Assembly: GCF_012726295.1 (NCBI RefSeq)
Contig: NZ_JABAOB010000001.1
Span: forward strand, 1,674,001-1,738,000
Source of the DNA: Chitinophaga sp. Ak27
GTDB taxonomy: Bacteria > Bacteroidota > Bacteroidia > Chitinophagales > Chitinophagaceae
Direction: 5' to 3'
DNA length: 64,000 bases
Position numbers and translations under genes: made by a program. Within the stretch, counting starts at the first letter, position 1; each line of letters begins with the position of its first letter. Shown in pieces: positions 55,127-63,631 of the stretch. A model generated the notes under the pieces. It ran no database searches. It was given only the letters and a program-made list of their open reading frames with translations, and was not told the DNA's origin.

Positions 55127-55939
55127 ATGAATGAGTTTCTAGAAGAGTTGAAACGGCGGCATCAGCTGGCAGCAGCTAATGCCTATCCCGCGACCGGTGC
55201 AGTAGATAATTTTGTCAGCAACCTGGTGAACTGGTTATTTCCGGAACATAAGGGCCAGGTAATTGCTGATCCGCAGGTATTGGAGCAATACAGCGTTCAG
55301 CTGGAAACGCAGTTGCAGCAACTGTTGCATTCCATGGCCAACCAATTGCCCACCGATGCGTCTTCCCTGAGCCAGGCCTTTATGGGCAAGGTGCCGGTTA
55401 TTTACGACGAATTGACCAAAGATGCCAGCGCTATGTACCAGGGCGACCCGGCAGCATCCTGTATGTATGAGGTGATCCGCGCTTATCCCGGTTTTTATGC
55501 GATTGCCTTTTACCGCATTGCGCATGCCCTGTATAACCTGAAGATACCGGTATTACCCCGTATGATTACAGAGCTGGCCCATTCCCGCACGGGCGTGGAC
55601 ATACATCCAGGGGCCGTTATTGCGCCCTGGTGTTGCATTGACCATGGCACTGGTATTGTCATCGGGGAAACCAGCATCATAGGACCTCATGTAAAAATAT
55701 ACCAGGGAGTTACTTTGGGAGCGTTGAGCGTAGAAAAAGGAATGGCGCGCAGCAAACGACACCCTACTATTGAAGAACATGTAGTGATTTATGCCGGGGC
55801 CACTATCCTGGGGGGCGACACCGTAATAGGCCACCACAGCGTTATTGGCGGGAATGTATGGTTGATTAAAAGCGTAGAACCGTTTTCCCGCATTTATTAC
55901 AAAGCAGAACATAAATATTCAGATACAAACCAAGATTAA
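55127..55939 (+). CDS. cysE: Serine O-acetyltransferase (EpsC-like)
   Basis: 270 residues. A helical N-terminal domain, then a left-handed parallel beta-helix of hexapeptide repeats (GVDIHPGAVIAPWCCIDHGTGIVIGETSIIG, then GATILGGDTVIGHHSVIGGNVWL). Makes O-acetylserine from serine and acetyl-CoA, the first step of cysteine synthesis. The long N-terminus is the EpsC-type form. Only 4 bp separate it from cysM, which uses its product. Confidence 0.93.
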   Translation: MNEFLEELKRRHQLAAANAYPATGAVDNFVSNLVNWLFPEHKGQVIADPQVLEQYSVQLETQLQQLLHSMANQLPTDASSLSQAFMGKVPVIYDELTKDASAMYQGDPAASCMYEVIRAYPGFYAIAFYRIAHALYNLKIPVLPRMITELAHSRTGVDIHPGAVIAPWCCIDHGTGIVIGETSIIGPHVKIYQGVTLGALSVEKGMARSKRHPTIEEHVVIYAGATILGGDTVIGHHSVIGGNVWLIKSVEPFSRIYYKAEHKYSDTNQD

Positions 55940-55943
55940 TCAC

Positions 55944-56825
55944 ATGGCATCCATCATAGAGTTGATCGGCAACACGCCGATGGTAGAATTAAAGCACATT
56001 TCGGAAAACCCGGAAGTGAAGATATTCGCCAAACTGGAAGGTAATAATCCCGCAGGTAGTGTAAAAGACCGGGCCGCCTATGGCATGATTAAGGGAGCGC
56101 TTGACAGAGGGGATATTAAGCCGGGCATGAAGCTGATTGAAGCCACCAGCGGGAATACGGGCATTGCGCTGGCCATGATATCCAGCCTGTTCGGACTGGA
56201 AATAGAACTGGTCATGCCTTCAGATGCCACGCGGGAACGGGTGCTCACGATGGAAGTGTATGGCGCCAAAGTAACGCTCACACCTAAGGAATTGTCTATG
56301 GAAGGTTCTATCGATTATGCCAACGACAAAGTGGCGAAGGGTGGTTATTATATGCTGAACCAGTTTGCCAATCCCGATAACTACGGTATGCATTACAAAA
56401 CCACGGGGCCGGAAATTTGGCGGGATACGGCGGGGAAAGTAACGCACTTTGTCAGCGCGATGGGCACTACAGGTACTATTATGGGCGTATCGCGGTTCCT
56501 GAAGGAACAAAACCCGGATGTACAGATCGTTGGTTGTCAACCTACAGAAGGATCGAAGATTCCCGGTATCCGTAAGTGGCCGGAGGCTTATCTCCCTAAG
56601 ATATTTGACAAATCCCGGGTAGACCGGATTATGGATATTGCCGAGGCCGATGCCCGGGCGATGTCTAAACGACTGGCCAAAGAGGAAGCTGTTTTCTGCG
56701 GAATGAGCAGTGGCGGCGCTGTATCAGCAGCAGCACGGTTATCGCGCGAGTTACGTAGTGGCATTATCGTTAGCATCATCTGCGACCGCGGCGACCGGTA
56801 TTTATCGAGCGATTTGTTTTCCTGA
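55944..56825 (+). CDS. cysM: Cysteine synthase (CysM type)
   Basis: 293 residues. PLP lysine Lys41 in NPAGSVKDRAAYGM, the phosphate loop TSGNTGIALAM, and GTTGTIMGVSRFL. Adds sulfide to O-acetylserine to make cysteine. The length and NPAGSVKDR start fit the B-type (CysM) enzymes. It is co-transcribed with cysE. A palindromic repeat follows between it and the convergent pdhB gene. Confidence 0.93.
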   Translation: MASIIELIGNTPMVELKHISENPEVKIFAKLEGNNPAGSVKDRAAYGMIKGALDRGDIKPGMKLIEATSGNTGIALAMISSLFGLEIELVMPSDATRERVLTMEVYGAKVTLTPKELSMEGSIDYANDKVAKGGYYMLNQFANPDNYGMHYKTTGPEIWRDTAGKVTHFVSAMGTTGTIMGVSRFLKEQNPDVQIVGCQPTEGSKIPGIRKWPEAYLPKIFDKSRVDRIMDIAEADARAMSKRLAKEEAVFCGMSSGGAVSAAARLSRELRSGIIVSIICDRGDRYLSSDLFS

Positions 56826-56941
56826 GCTAAGAACTGAAAGCTAAAAGCATAAAGCTATTGTGGCGAATGACCAGAGCGTATATTAAAAATCGCTTTGATC
56901 ATTCGCCACAATAGCTTTATGCTTTAGCCTTATGCTTTCGG
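56826..56941. repeat. Heptamer-built palindromic intergenic repeat, copy C
   Basis: Core arms 56844-56870 and 56899-56925 pair perfectly over 27 bp. The loop holds AGCG...CGCT. The element fills the whole gap from the cysM stop to the pdhB stop, so here it could act as a two-way terminator. The core is shared with copies at 7.0, 47.8 and 61.5 kb. Confidence 0.88.
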
Positions 56942-57925
56942 CTATTTCTTCATGTACATTACTTCCTTCACCAGTTTCACGGTACGTTCTACATCCGGCA
57001 GGTATAATTTTACCAGGTTAGGCGCGTAGTGCATAGGCGCATCCTGTGCAGTGATACGGCGGATAGGTGCATCCAGGTAGTCGAAACCTTCTTTCTGGAT
57101 ACGGTAAGCGATTTCGGAAGAAACGCTGGAGAACGGCCATTGTTCTTCTACGATCACCAGGCGGTTTGTTTTCTTTACAGATTCCAGGATGGTAAACCAG
57201 TCCAGCGGACGGATGGTACGCAAGTCGATTACTTCCGCTTCGATACCTTCTTTTGCCAGTTCTTCTGCAGCGCCCAAAGCCACTTTCATCATTTTGTTGA
57301 AAGAAACGATGGTCACATCTTTACCAGCACGTTTAATATCTGCTTTACCGATTGGGATGATGTATTCTTCTTCAGGTACTTCACCCATATCGCCGTACAT
57401 CAATTCACTTTCCATGAAAACAACCGGATCGTCATCGCGGATAGCCGCTTTGAGCAAACCTTTTGCATCATATGGGTTAGAAACGGATACTACTTTCAGG
57501 CCGGGGATATTGGCATAATAGCTTTCGAATGCAGTGGAGTGCTGTGCACCCAGCTGTCCGGCAGAACCGTTAGGCCCGCGGAAAACGATCGGACATCCTA
57601 CCTGTCCACCACTCATCGCCAACATCTTGGAGGCGGTATTGAGGATCTGATCCAAAGCCAGCACTGCAAAGTTCCAGGTCATGAACTCTACCACCGGACG
57701 CAGGCCGTTTTGAGCGGCACCTACTCCAATGGCGGCAAACCCAAGTTCTGCAATCGGCGTGTCAATTACACGCTTTGGACCAAATTCATCCAGCATTCCC
57801 TGGCTCACTTTATAAGCACCATTGTATTCGGCTACTTCCTCCCCCATCAGGAATACGCGTTCATCACGGCGAAATTCCTCCTGCAGGGCTTCTCTTAAGG
57901 CTTGTCTGAAAGCTATCTGACGCAT
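56942..57925 (-). CDS. pdhB: Pyruvate dehydrogenase E1 beta subunit
   Basis: 327 residues. Starts MRQIAFRQALREALQEEF; motifs include RVFLMGEEVAEYNGAYKVSQGMLDEFG (thiamine pyrophosphate binding partner region), DTPIAELGFAAIGVGAA, and EAEVIDLRTIRPLDW. With E1 alpha it decarboxylates pyruvate for the acetyl-CoA-making complex. No E1 alpha or E2 gene is in the window; lpdA (E3) lies 0.8 kb away on the same strand with one opposite-strand gene between. It has the best promoter in the window. Confidence 0.93.
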   Translation of the reverse strand: MRQIAFRQALREALQEEFRRDERVFLMGEEVAEYNGAYKVSQGMLDEFGPKRVIDTPIAELGFAAIGVGAAQNGLRPVVEFMTWNFAVLALDQILNTASKMLAMSGGQVGCPIVFRGPNGSAGQLGAQHSTAFESYYANIPGLKVVSVSNPYDAKGLLKAAIRDDDPVVFMESELMYGDMGEVPEEEYIIPIGKADIKRAGKDVTIVSFNKMMKVALGAAEELAKEGIEAEVIDLRTIRPLDWFTILESVKKTNRLVIVEEQWPFSSVSSEIAYRIQKEGFDYLDAPIRRITAQDAPMHYAPNLVKLYLPDVERTVKLVKEVMYMKK

Positions 57926-57969
57926 GCTATTCTTAATTGAAAGTTTAAATGCCTTATTTAAAGGCAGGG

Positions 57970-58000
57970 CAAAAATATTGTTTGTTCACGAAAAAGCAAA
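57970..58000 (-). promoter_or_regulatory. Consensus Bacteroidota promoter of pdhB
   Basis: On the minus strand TTTG (58000-57997), then exactly 19 bp, then TATTTTTG (57977-57970). This is a full TTTG-N19-TAnnTTTG match, 45 bp before the pdhB ATG. Confidence 0.75.
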
Positions 58001-58122
58001 GTAAACGCCCGATTAATAATTATTATGACAATGATATAAGGGTGGTAGCTTATTAATTAATAAAAATACATATATTTATATTTTGTAACTTTATTGAAGC
58101 CCGTGCTAACTCGTTTATCGTC

Positions 58123-58746
58123 ATGATCACGATTACTATCCTGACACTTTGCTTTTTAGCTGCCCTATCCTGTAAAATAAAAAAAGTGAAAGCGCCGGTC
58201 GTCCAGGTACTCCTTTGGTACTTTCACCTGTTTTTGGGTAGTATCAGCCTGATATGCCTGTTCCTGATGCTTAATAACTACGGTTTTAAGGGCACACAAA
58301 CAGAGCGGGTATTCTTTACCCTATATGCCGGCACCGGCATGTTGTTATATGGACTCGCCAAACCCGACAACGATGCCCGCTATGCTTACCTGCTGTGCTT
58401 TTTCGGGTTTCCGTTTGCGTTGCTATTGGGATTGCTGATTCCGCCATTGCGCACCATTACGCTGGTGGCAGCTATTACGCTGCTGTCTGACAGCGAGTTT
58501 CAGCGTTACGATATCGACAATGACTTCGCCCTGCAAACCAAGAGCACCAGTATTTTATCGATTTACCCGGTTTACAGCCTGGTAGCCGATAAATACCTAT
58601 TTTTTGAGAAGCTGACACCGGATGTTATCCGGCCGGGAGCGGCGCCCGGTTCCCTGAAAATGGAAAAAAGGGGTAAAGACAGTGTCAGGATCCTGTTGAA
58701 AACAACAGGCCACAAAGTAGACACCGTACTCTTACTGTCGGAATAA
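58123..58746 (+). CDS. Unknown membrane protein
   Basis: 207 residues. Four hydrophobic segments lie in the first ~130 residues (MITITILTLCFLAALSC; VLLWYFHLFLGSISLICLFLML; VFFTLYAGTGMLLYGL; LLCFFGFPFALLLGLLIPPL). A soluble C-terminal ~80 residues contain LSDSEFQRYDIDNDFALQTKSTSI. I recognise no family. It stands alone between pdhB and lpdA on the opposite strand and converges on lpdA with 17 bp between. Confidence 0.6.
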   Translation: MITITILTLCFLAALSCKIKKVKAPVVQVLLWYFHLFLGSISLICLFLMLNNYGFKGTQTERVFFTLYAGTGMLLYGLAKPDNDARYAYLLCFFGFPFALLLGLLIPPLRTITLVAAITLLSDSEFQRYDIDNDFALQTKSTSILSIYPVYSLVADKYLFFEKLTPDVIRPGAAPGSLKMEKRGKDSVRILLKTTGHKVDTVLLLSE

Positions 58747-58763
58747 ACAGGCGTGGCGCCGTA

Positions 58764-60158
58764 TCAGATATTAATAGCGCTTTTTCCCGCTCCGAGCAGG
58801 AAAGCATCTTTCAACGCCTCTGAATAGGTAGGATGCGCGTAACAGATCCTGAACATTTCTTCAGCGGTAGTTTCATGCGCCATGCCCACCGCGGCCTGTC
58901 CAATCACATCGGCTGCCCTTGGGCCAATGATATGTACGCCCAGCACTTCGTTGTAAGCTTCCGCTACCAGTACTTTCACGAAGCCCTCCGTATCCATGGA
59001 AGCCCTGGCGCGGGCACTGGCCATATAAGGGAACTTACCGGAGCGGTAGGCAATGCCACCGGCTTTTAATTGCTCCTCCGTAGCGCCTACCGACGCCACT
59101 TCCGGCCAGGTATACACTACATTGGGAATGAGGTTATAATTGAGATGCGATATTAATCCACCTAATACTTCTGCTACCAGGGTACCCTCTTCTTCTGCTT
59201 TATGTGCCAGCATAGGCCCTTCTATCACATCGCCAATGGCATATATATGTGGGACCGCTGTTTGCAACGTTTTATTCACAGGTATCTTCCCGTTCTTCAT
59301 CGTTTCAATACCTGTTGCGGCCAGGTTCAGACCGGCAGTATAAGCGCGGCGACCTACCGCCATCATGCAATAATCAGCTGTTAGCTCCTGCTGCTGGCCG
59401 TCTTTATCAAGATACCCTACCGCTGCAGCACTGCCGGTATTTACGGCCGATTGCACCCGGCAGTTCAACCGGATATCTACCGGCAACCCCGCCAGTGATT
59501 TCTGCAACGCTTTACCCAATTCCTGGTCCATCGTGGGAATGAGGCTGCCCGCGTATTCCAGGATGGTTACCTTCGTACCAATGCGGGCATATACAGAAGC
59601 CATTTCCACTCCAATTACCCCACCACCTATAATAATCATAGATGCCGGTTGAACAGGTAATGACAACGCTTCCGTGGAAGAAATGACCCTTCTTTTATCG
59701 ATGGTGATACCCGGCAAAGAAGCCGGCTTGGAGCCAGTGGCAATAACAAAGTATCGTCCCTGCAATACCTGGTCCCCTACCTTTAACTGGTGGGCATCGA
59801 GGAAACTACCGAGGCCATAGTGCACGGCGATCTTATTCTTTTTCATCAGGTATACCAGCCCGGAAGTATTTTGCTTCACCACCTCCCGTTTCCGCTGAAT
59901 AAATTGCTGAAAATTGAGCTGCAGACCCTCCAGGTCAATACCATGGGTACCAAATTGCACCGCCGCCTTGTGATAGTGCTCCGAGCTGTCCAATAAAGCT
60001 TTGGCAGGTATACAGCCAACATTGGTACAGGTGCCTCCAAGCACGTCGTATTTTTCCACCAACGCCACTTTGAACCCCAGTTGCGCCGCCCGTATGGCAC
60101 ATACATAGCCGCCGGGGCCTGCACCGATTACCACTATATCGTAATTAACCGTTTCCAT
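58764..60158 (-). CDS. lpdA: Dihydrolipoyl dehydrogenase
   Basis: 464 residues. FAD site VVIGAGPGGYVCAIRAAQLG, the redox disulfide GGTCTNVGCIPAKALL (Cys44, Cys49), the NAD site IGGGVIGVEMASVYARIGT, FAD-binding IYAIGDVIEGPMLAHKAEEEG, and the C-terminal CYAHPTYSEALKDAF with the catalytic His. It is the E3 of 2-oxoacid dehydrogenase complexes. A 38-bp palindrome lies 37 bp before its start. Confidence 0.95.
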   Translation of the reverse strand: METVNYDIVVIGAGPGGYVCAIRAAQLGFKVALVEKYDVLGGTCTNVGCIPAKALLDSSEHYHKAAVQFGTHGIDLEGLQLNFQQFIQRKREVVKQNTSGLVYLMKKNKIAVHYGLGSFLDAHQLKVGDQVLQGRYFVIATGSKPASLPGITIDKRRVISSTEALSLPVQPASMIIIGGGVIGVEMASVYARIGTKVTILEYAGSLIPTMDQELGKALQKSLAGLPVDIRLNCRVQSAVNTGSAAAVGYLDKDGQQQELTADYCMMAVGRRAYTAGLNLAATGIETMKNGKIPVNKTLQTAVPHIYAIGDVIEGPMLAHKAEEEGTLVAEVLGGLISHLNYNLIPNVVYTWPEVASVGATEEQLKAGGIAYRSGKFPYMASARARASMDTEGFVKVLVAEAYNEVLGVHIIGPRAADVIGQAAVGMAHETTAEEMFRICYAHPTYSEALKDAFLLGAGKSAINI

Positions 60159-60195
60159 GATAAGTCTTTTTTTACAGGCATAAAGGTAATTAAAG

Positions 60196-60233
60196 TATAG
60201 ATAAAAAATACCGATCGGTATTTTTTATCTATA
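60196..60233. repeat. Perfect 38-bp palindrome upstream of lpdA
   Basis: Arms 60196-60214 and 60215-60233 are fully complementary with no loop. The centre is TACCGATCGGTA, flanked by AT-rich TATAGATAAAAAA. It lies between the thiolase terminator and the lpdA ATG (37 bp on). Possible operator of a TetR-type repressor or a cruciform site. Confidence 0.7.
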
Positions 60234-60266
60234 AAAAAAGCCGTCACTACTAAATAGAGACGGCTT
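60231..60266 (-). terminator. Terminator of the thiolase gene
   Basis: 8-bp stem AAGCCGTC (60238-60245) with GACGGCTT (60259-60266), 13-nt loop. On the minus strand it is followed by a T-run. It starts 10 bp after the thiolase stop. Confidence 0.75.
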
Positions 60267-60276
60267 CTCGAATATT

Positions 60277-61449
60277 TTATACTTTTTCGATGATAACAGC
60301 GCTGGCGCCACCACCACCGTTACAAATACCGGCTACTCCATAGCGGGCATTCTGCTGATGCAGGATGGCATTGAGGGTTACCACGATACGGGCACCGCTG
60401 CAACCGATAGGATGTCCCATCGCTACGGCGCCACCCCATACATTTACCTTATCCATGGCGAGACCCAGGTCTTTTGCATTGGCAATAGGTACGCAGGAAA
60501 ATGCTTCATTTACTTCGGCATAGTCCATGTCACCGATCTTCAGGCCTGCTTTGTGCAACGCATTGTTAATTGCTTTTACCGGCGTAGTAGTAAACCATTC
60601 TGGCGCCTGGGATGCATCTGCAAAGCTGACAATCTTCGCCAGCGGCTTCAGACCCAGTTCTTTTAATTTTTCGCCACTTACCAATACCACCGCGGCTGCG
60701 CCGTCATTGATATTGGAAGCATTGGCAGCAGTGATGGTACCATCTTTCTGGAAACTTGGCTTCAGGGTAGGTACTTTTTCGAAAATCACCTTCTTGTAAT
60801 CTTCGTCTTCCGCTACGGTTACTACCTGTTTACCAGGCACCTGCACCGGTACTACTTCTGCTTTATAGTATCCCTTTTCCCAGGCATTTGCTGCGCGCTT
60901 ATAGCTTTCGATAGCGTATGCATCCTGGTCTTCCCGGGTAATGTGATACTCGGTAGCACATAATTCCGCGGCATTACCCATGTGGAAATCTTTATAAGGG
61001 TCCCACAGGCCATCGCGGATAATACCGTCTATTACACTGCCATGCCCGAGTTTATAACCCGTGCGGGCTTTATCCAGGTAATAGGGAGCAGCGCTCATAT
61101 TTTCCATACCACCGGCTACCACTACGTCGTTATCGCCCAGCATGATGCTTTGTGCGCCCAACATAATGGCTTTCATCCCGGAGGCACAAACTTTATTCAC
61201 GGTAGTACAGGGAACCGTATTGGGGATGCCTGCTGCCAGACTGGCCTGGTTGGCAGGCGCCTGTCCCAGGTTAGCACTAAGTACATTACCCATATACACT
61301 TCATTCACCGCTGCTGTCGCTACGCCGGCTCTTTCGAGGGCTGCTTTGATAACGGTAGCACCTAACTGTGTTGCCGGAATACCCGCCAGGGCACCATTGA
61401 AGGATCCAATGGGCGTACGGGCGGTAGCAACTATAAATACTTCTTTCAT
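60277..61449 (-). CDS. Acetyl-CoA C-acyltransferase (thiolase)
   Basis: 390 residues. Catalytic Cys88 in VNKVCASGMKA, His in GHPIGCSGAR, and C-terminal base Cys in GICNGGGGASA. The QxxPxxRP-type start is MKEVFIVATARTPIGSFNG. It joins or splits acetyl-CoA units, as acetyl-CoA acetyltransferase or in fatty-acid beta-oxidation; which of the two is not decidable here. It is divergent from dnaG, with repeat copy D between. Confidence 0.93.
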   Translation of the reverse strand: MKEVFIVATARTPIGSFNGALAGIPATQLGATVIKAALERAGVATAAVNEVYMGNVLSANLGQAPANQASLAAGIPNTVPCTTVNKVCASGMKAIMLGAQSIMLGDNDVVVAGGMENMSAAPYYLDKARTGYKLGHGSVIDGIIRDGLWDPYKDFHMGNAAELCATEYHITREDQDAYAIESYKRAANAWEKGYYKAEVVPVQVPGKQVVTVAEDEDYKKVIFEKVPTLKPSFQKDGTITAANASNINDGAAAVVLVSGEKLKELGLKPLAKIVSFADASQAPEWFTTTPVKAINNALHKAGLKIGDMDYAEVNEAFSCVPIANAKDLGLAMDKVNVWGGAVAMGHPIGCSGARIVVTLNAILHQQNARYGVAGICNGGGGASAVIIEKV

Positions 61450-61487
61450 CTGATAAATAAGATTGATTTGGCTAGTTTATAATCTAC

Positions 61488-61495
61488 CAAATATA
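61488..61495 (-). promoter_or_regulatory. Candidate -7 box for the thiolase gene
   Basis: The minus strand reads TATATTTG, a full match, 38 bp before the thiolase ATG. The -33 region falls in the palindromic repeat and has no clear TTTG. Confidence 0.45.
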
Positions 61496-61500
61496 CGGAA

Positions 61501-61604
61501 AAGCTTAAAGCAGAAAGCCGAAAGCATAAAGCTATGGAAGCGAATCTTCACGAATATCTAAAAGTCTCACCAGTCGCCTGTCTCCGTAGCTTTCTGCTTT
61601 CTGC
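61501..61604. repeat. Heptamer-built palindromic intergenic repeat, copy D (degenerate)
   Basis: Arms 61517-61538 and 61583-61604 pair over 22 bp with three mismatches. The left side runs in AAGCNNA heptamers (AAGCTTA, AAGCAGA, AAGCCGA, AAGCATA). It lies between the divergent thiolase and dnaG promoters, so it cannot be a simple terminator here. Confidence 0.7.
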
Positions 61605-61623
61605 CAGAATTTAGGTATGTTTG
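61593..61623 (+). promoter_or_regulatory. Candidate promoter of dnaG
   Basis: -7 box TATGTTTG at 61616-61623, a full match, and a -33-like TCTG at 61593-61596 with a 19-bp spacer, inside the right arm of repeat D. It supports the GTG start at 61643. Confidence 0.55.
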
Positions 61624-61642
61624 CAGTTGCATTGACTGAACC

Positions 61643-63613
61643 GTGATATCTCAAAACTCCATACAGCAGATCCTCAGTCGCATAGACATTGTGGATATAG
61701 TGGGTTCCTTCGTTAAATTGAAAAAACGGGGCGCCAACTACCTCGGTCTGTGCCCATTTCACAACGAAAAGTCGCCTTCCTTCACTGTATCTCCTGGTAA
61801 AGAGATCTATAAATGTTTTGGTTGTGGCGCCAGCGGTAACTCGATCAGCTTTATCATGGAGCATGAAAAATACTCCTATGTAGAAGCCCTGCGCTGGCTG
61901 GCTCAACGTTACCAGATAGAGCTGGAAGAAACAGAGGTGAGCCCGGAGGTGAAGCAGTACCAGTTGATGGCGGATAGTTTGTTTATCATCAACAACTATG
62001 CACGGGAGTATTTCACGGATACCTTATTCAACAAGGAAGAAGGACAAAATATTGGGTTAAGCTACTTTGAAGAAAGGGGATTTACGGAAGAAACGATCAA
62101 AAAGTTCCAGCTGGGATATTGCCTGAACACCTTCGACGCCTTCGCCAAATCGGCGCTGGAAAAGGGTTACAACCTGGAATACCTGCAAAAAACTGGTTTG
62201 GTCACTATTCGCAATGACCAGCCCGCCGACAATTACCGGGGCCGTGTTATCTTCCCGATACATAACCAATCCGGTAAGATCCTGGGCTTCGGCGCCCGTA
62301 TTTTGGGAGCCAAATCAGACCGGGCGCCCAAGTACATTAACTCCCCCGAGAACGAGATTTATGTAAAAAGCCGGGTACTGTATGGTACTTACTTTGCTCG
62401 GCATGCGATAGATAAGCAGAACGAGTGCCTACTGGTAGAAGGTTATACCGATGTGATATCACTGCATCAGGCTGGTGTGGAAAACGTGGTGGCCTCCAGT
62501 GGTACCTCCCTCACACAGGACCAGCTAAGGCTCATCAAGAAATACACGAATAACCTCACCATCTTGTACGATGGAGATAGCGCCGGGGTAAAGGCAGCGC
62601 TCCGCGGCCTGGATATGGCTATTGAAGAAGGCCTGAATGTGAAACTGGTACTGTTGCCAGACAAAGAAGACCCGGATAGCTACGTACAGAAAATAGGCGC
62701 CGCCGCATTCCGGGAGTTTATCCAGGAGCATAAGCAGGACTTCGTGCTGTTTAAGCTGCAATTGAGCATGCAGGAAGCGGGCAGCGACAGTACAAAAAAG
62801 TCGCAGCTGGTCAATGAAATTGCCGAAACTATTTCCAAAATTGATAAGGCGGAAGACTTTACCCGGCAGCAGGATTATATCCGCCAATGCAGTCAGCTAC
62901 TGCATATCGACGAACAGGGGCTGATCCAGCTGGTCAATAAATTTATTCGCGACCGGCTCGTTAAACGCGAACAGGCCCATGCCCGCAACCAACCCGCTAC
63001 AGACGACGATGCATTGAGCGAAGAGGCGATAGCTGCTATGGAAGCCGCAGAAACCGGTATTTCGGTAGAGTCGCTGCTCAACGGGCACGAAAGGCAAGAA
63101 AAGGAACTGGTAAAAATATTACTGCGTTTCGGGGATAAACCCTTCAGTGAAGAAGAAAACAGCACAGTAGCGGACTATGTGTTTCATTTGCCGTACGACT
63201 TTGAGGCACTGGCAGAAAGTGAGCTGGTGAAAAGAATTTTGAGAGAATACAAGGCGCTGTATGATGCGGGTAATTTGCAGGACAAGCGTTGGTTCCTGTA
63301 TCATGAAGACCAGGCATTGTCCAAACAGATTGCCAATATCCTGGAAGATAAAGAAGCGGATTTGAGTATTAACTGGAAAGACCGTTTTGAAATTGATACC
63401 GTGTATGGCGACAATGCCTACCTGAGAGATACCATCTCTACCACCAACTACCTGATACTGCGCAAGATCAAAAAGCTGATCCACGAAAACCAGGAAGAGG
63501 CTAAAAAAGCCACTGAAATGGATCAGATTATTGCCTGCCTGGAAATGCAGAAGCATTTGAATGCCCTGGAAAAAGAACTGACCAATGGCATGGGCACTGT
63601 TATTTTCAAATAG
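61643..63613 (+). CDS. dnaG: DNA primase
   Basis: 656 residues from a GTG start at 61643, placed 20 bp after a -7 box; no ATG fits the family start. Zinc finger Cys37-His40-Cys58-Cys61 (CPFHNEKSPSFTVSPGKEIY, then KCFGCG), the TOPRIM core LVEGYTDVISLHQAGVENVV and ILYDGDSAGVKAA, and a helical C-terminal DnaB-binding region. It makes RNA primers for DNA replication. A single-gene unit here, divergent from thiolase. Confidence 0.95.
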   Translation: MISQNSIQQILSRIDIVDIVGSFVKLKKRGANYLGLCPFHNEKSPSFTVSPGKEIYKCFGCGASGNSISFIMEHEKYSYVEALRWLAQRYQIELEETEVSPEVKQYQLMADSLFIINNYAREYFTDTLFNKEEGQNIGLSYFEERGFTEETIKKFQLGYCLNTFDAFAKSALEKGYNLEYLQKTGLVTIRNDQPADNYRGRVIFPIHNQSGKILGFGARILGAKSDRAPKYINSPENEIYVKSRVLYGTYFARHAIDKQNECLLVEGYTDVISLHQAGVENVVASSGTSLTQDQLRLIKKYTNNLTILYDGDSAGVKAALRGLDMAIEEGLNVKLVLLPDKEDPDSYVQKIGAAAFREFIQEHKQDFVLFKLQLSMQEAGSDSTKKSQLVNEIAETISKIDKAEDFTRQQDYIRQCSQLLHIDEQGLIQLVNKFIRDRLVKREQAHARNQPATDDDALSEEAIAAMEAAETGISVESLLNGHERQEKELVKILLRFGDKPFSEEENSTVADYVFHLPYDFEALAESELVKRILREYKALYDAGNLQDKRWFLYHEDQALSKQIANILEDKEADLSINWKDRFEIDTVYGDNAYLRDTISTTNYLILRKIKKLIHENQEEAKKATEMDQIIACLEMQKHLNALEKELTNGMGTVIFK

Positions 63614-63631
63614 CCAATAGCGTTAGCATTC

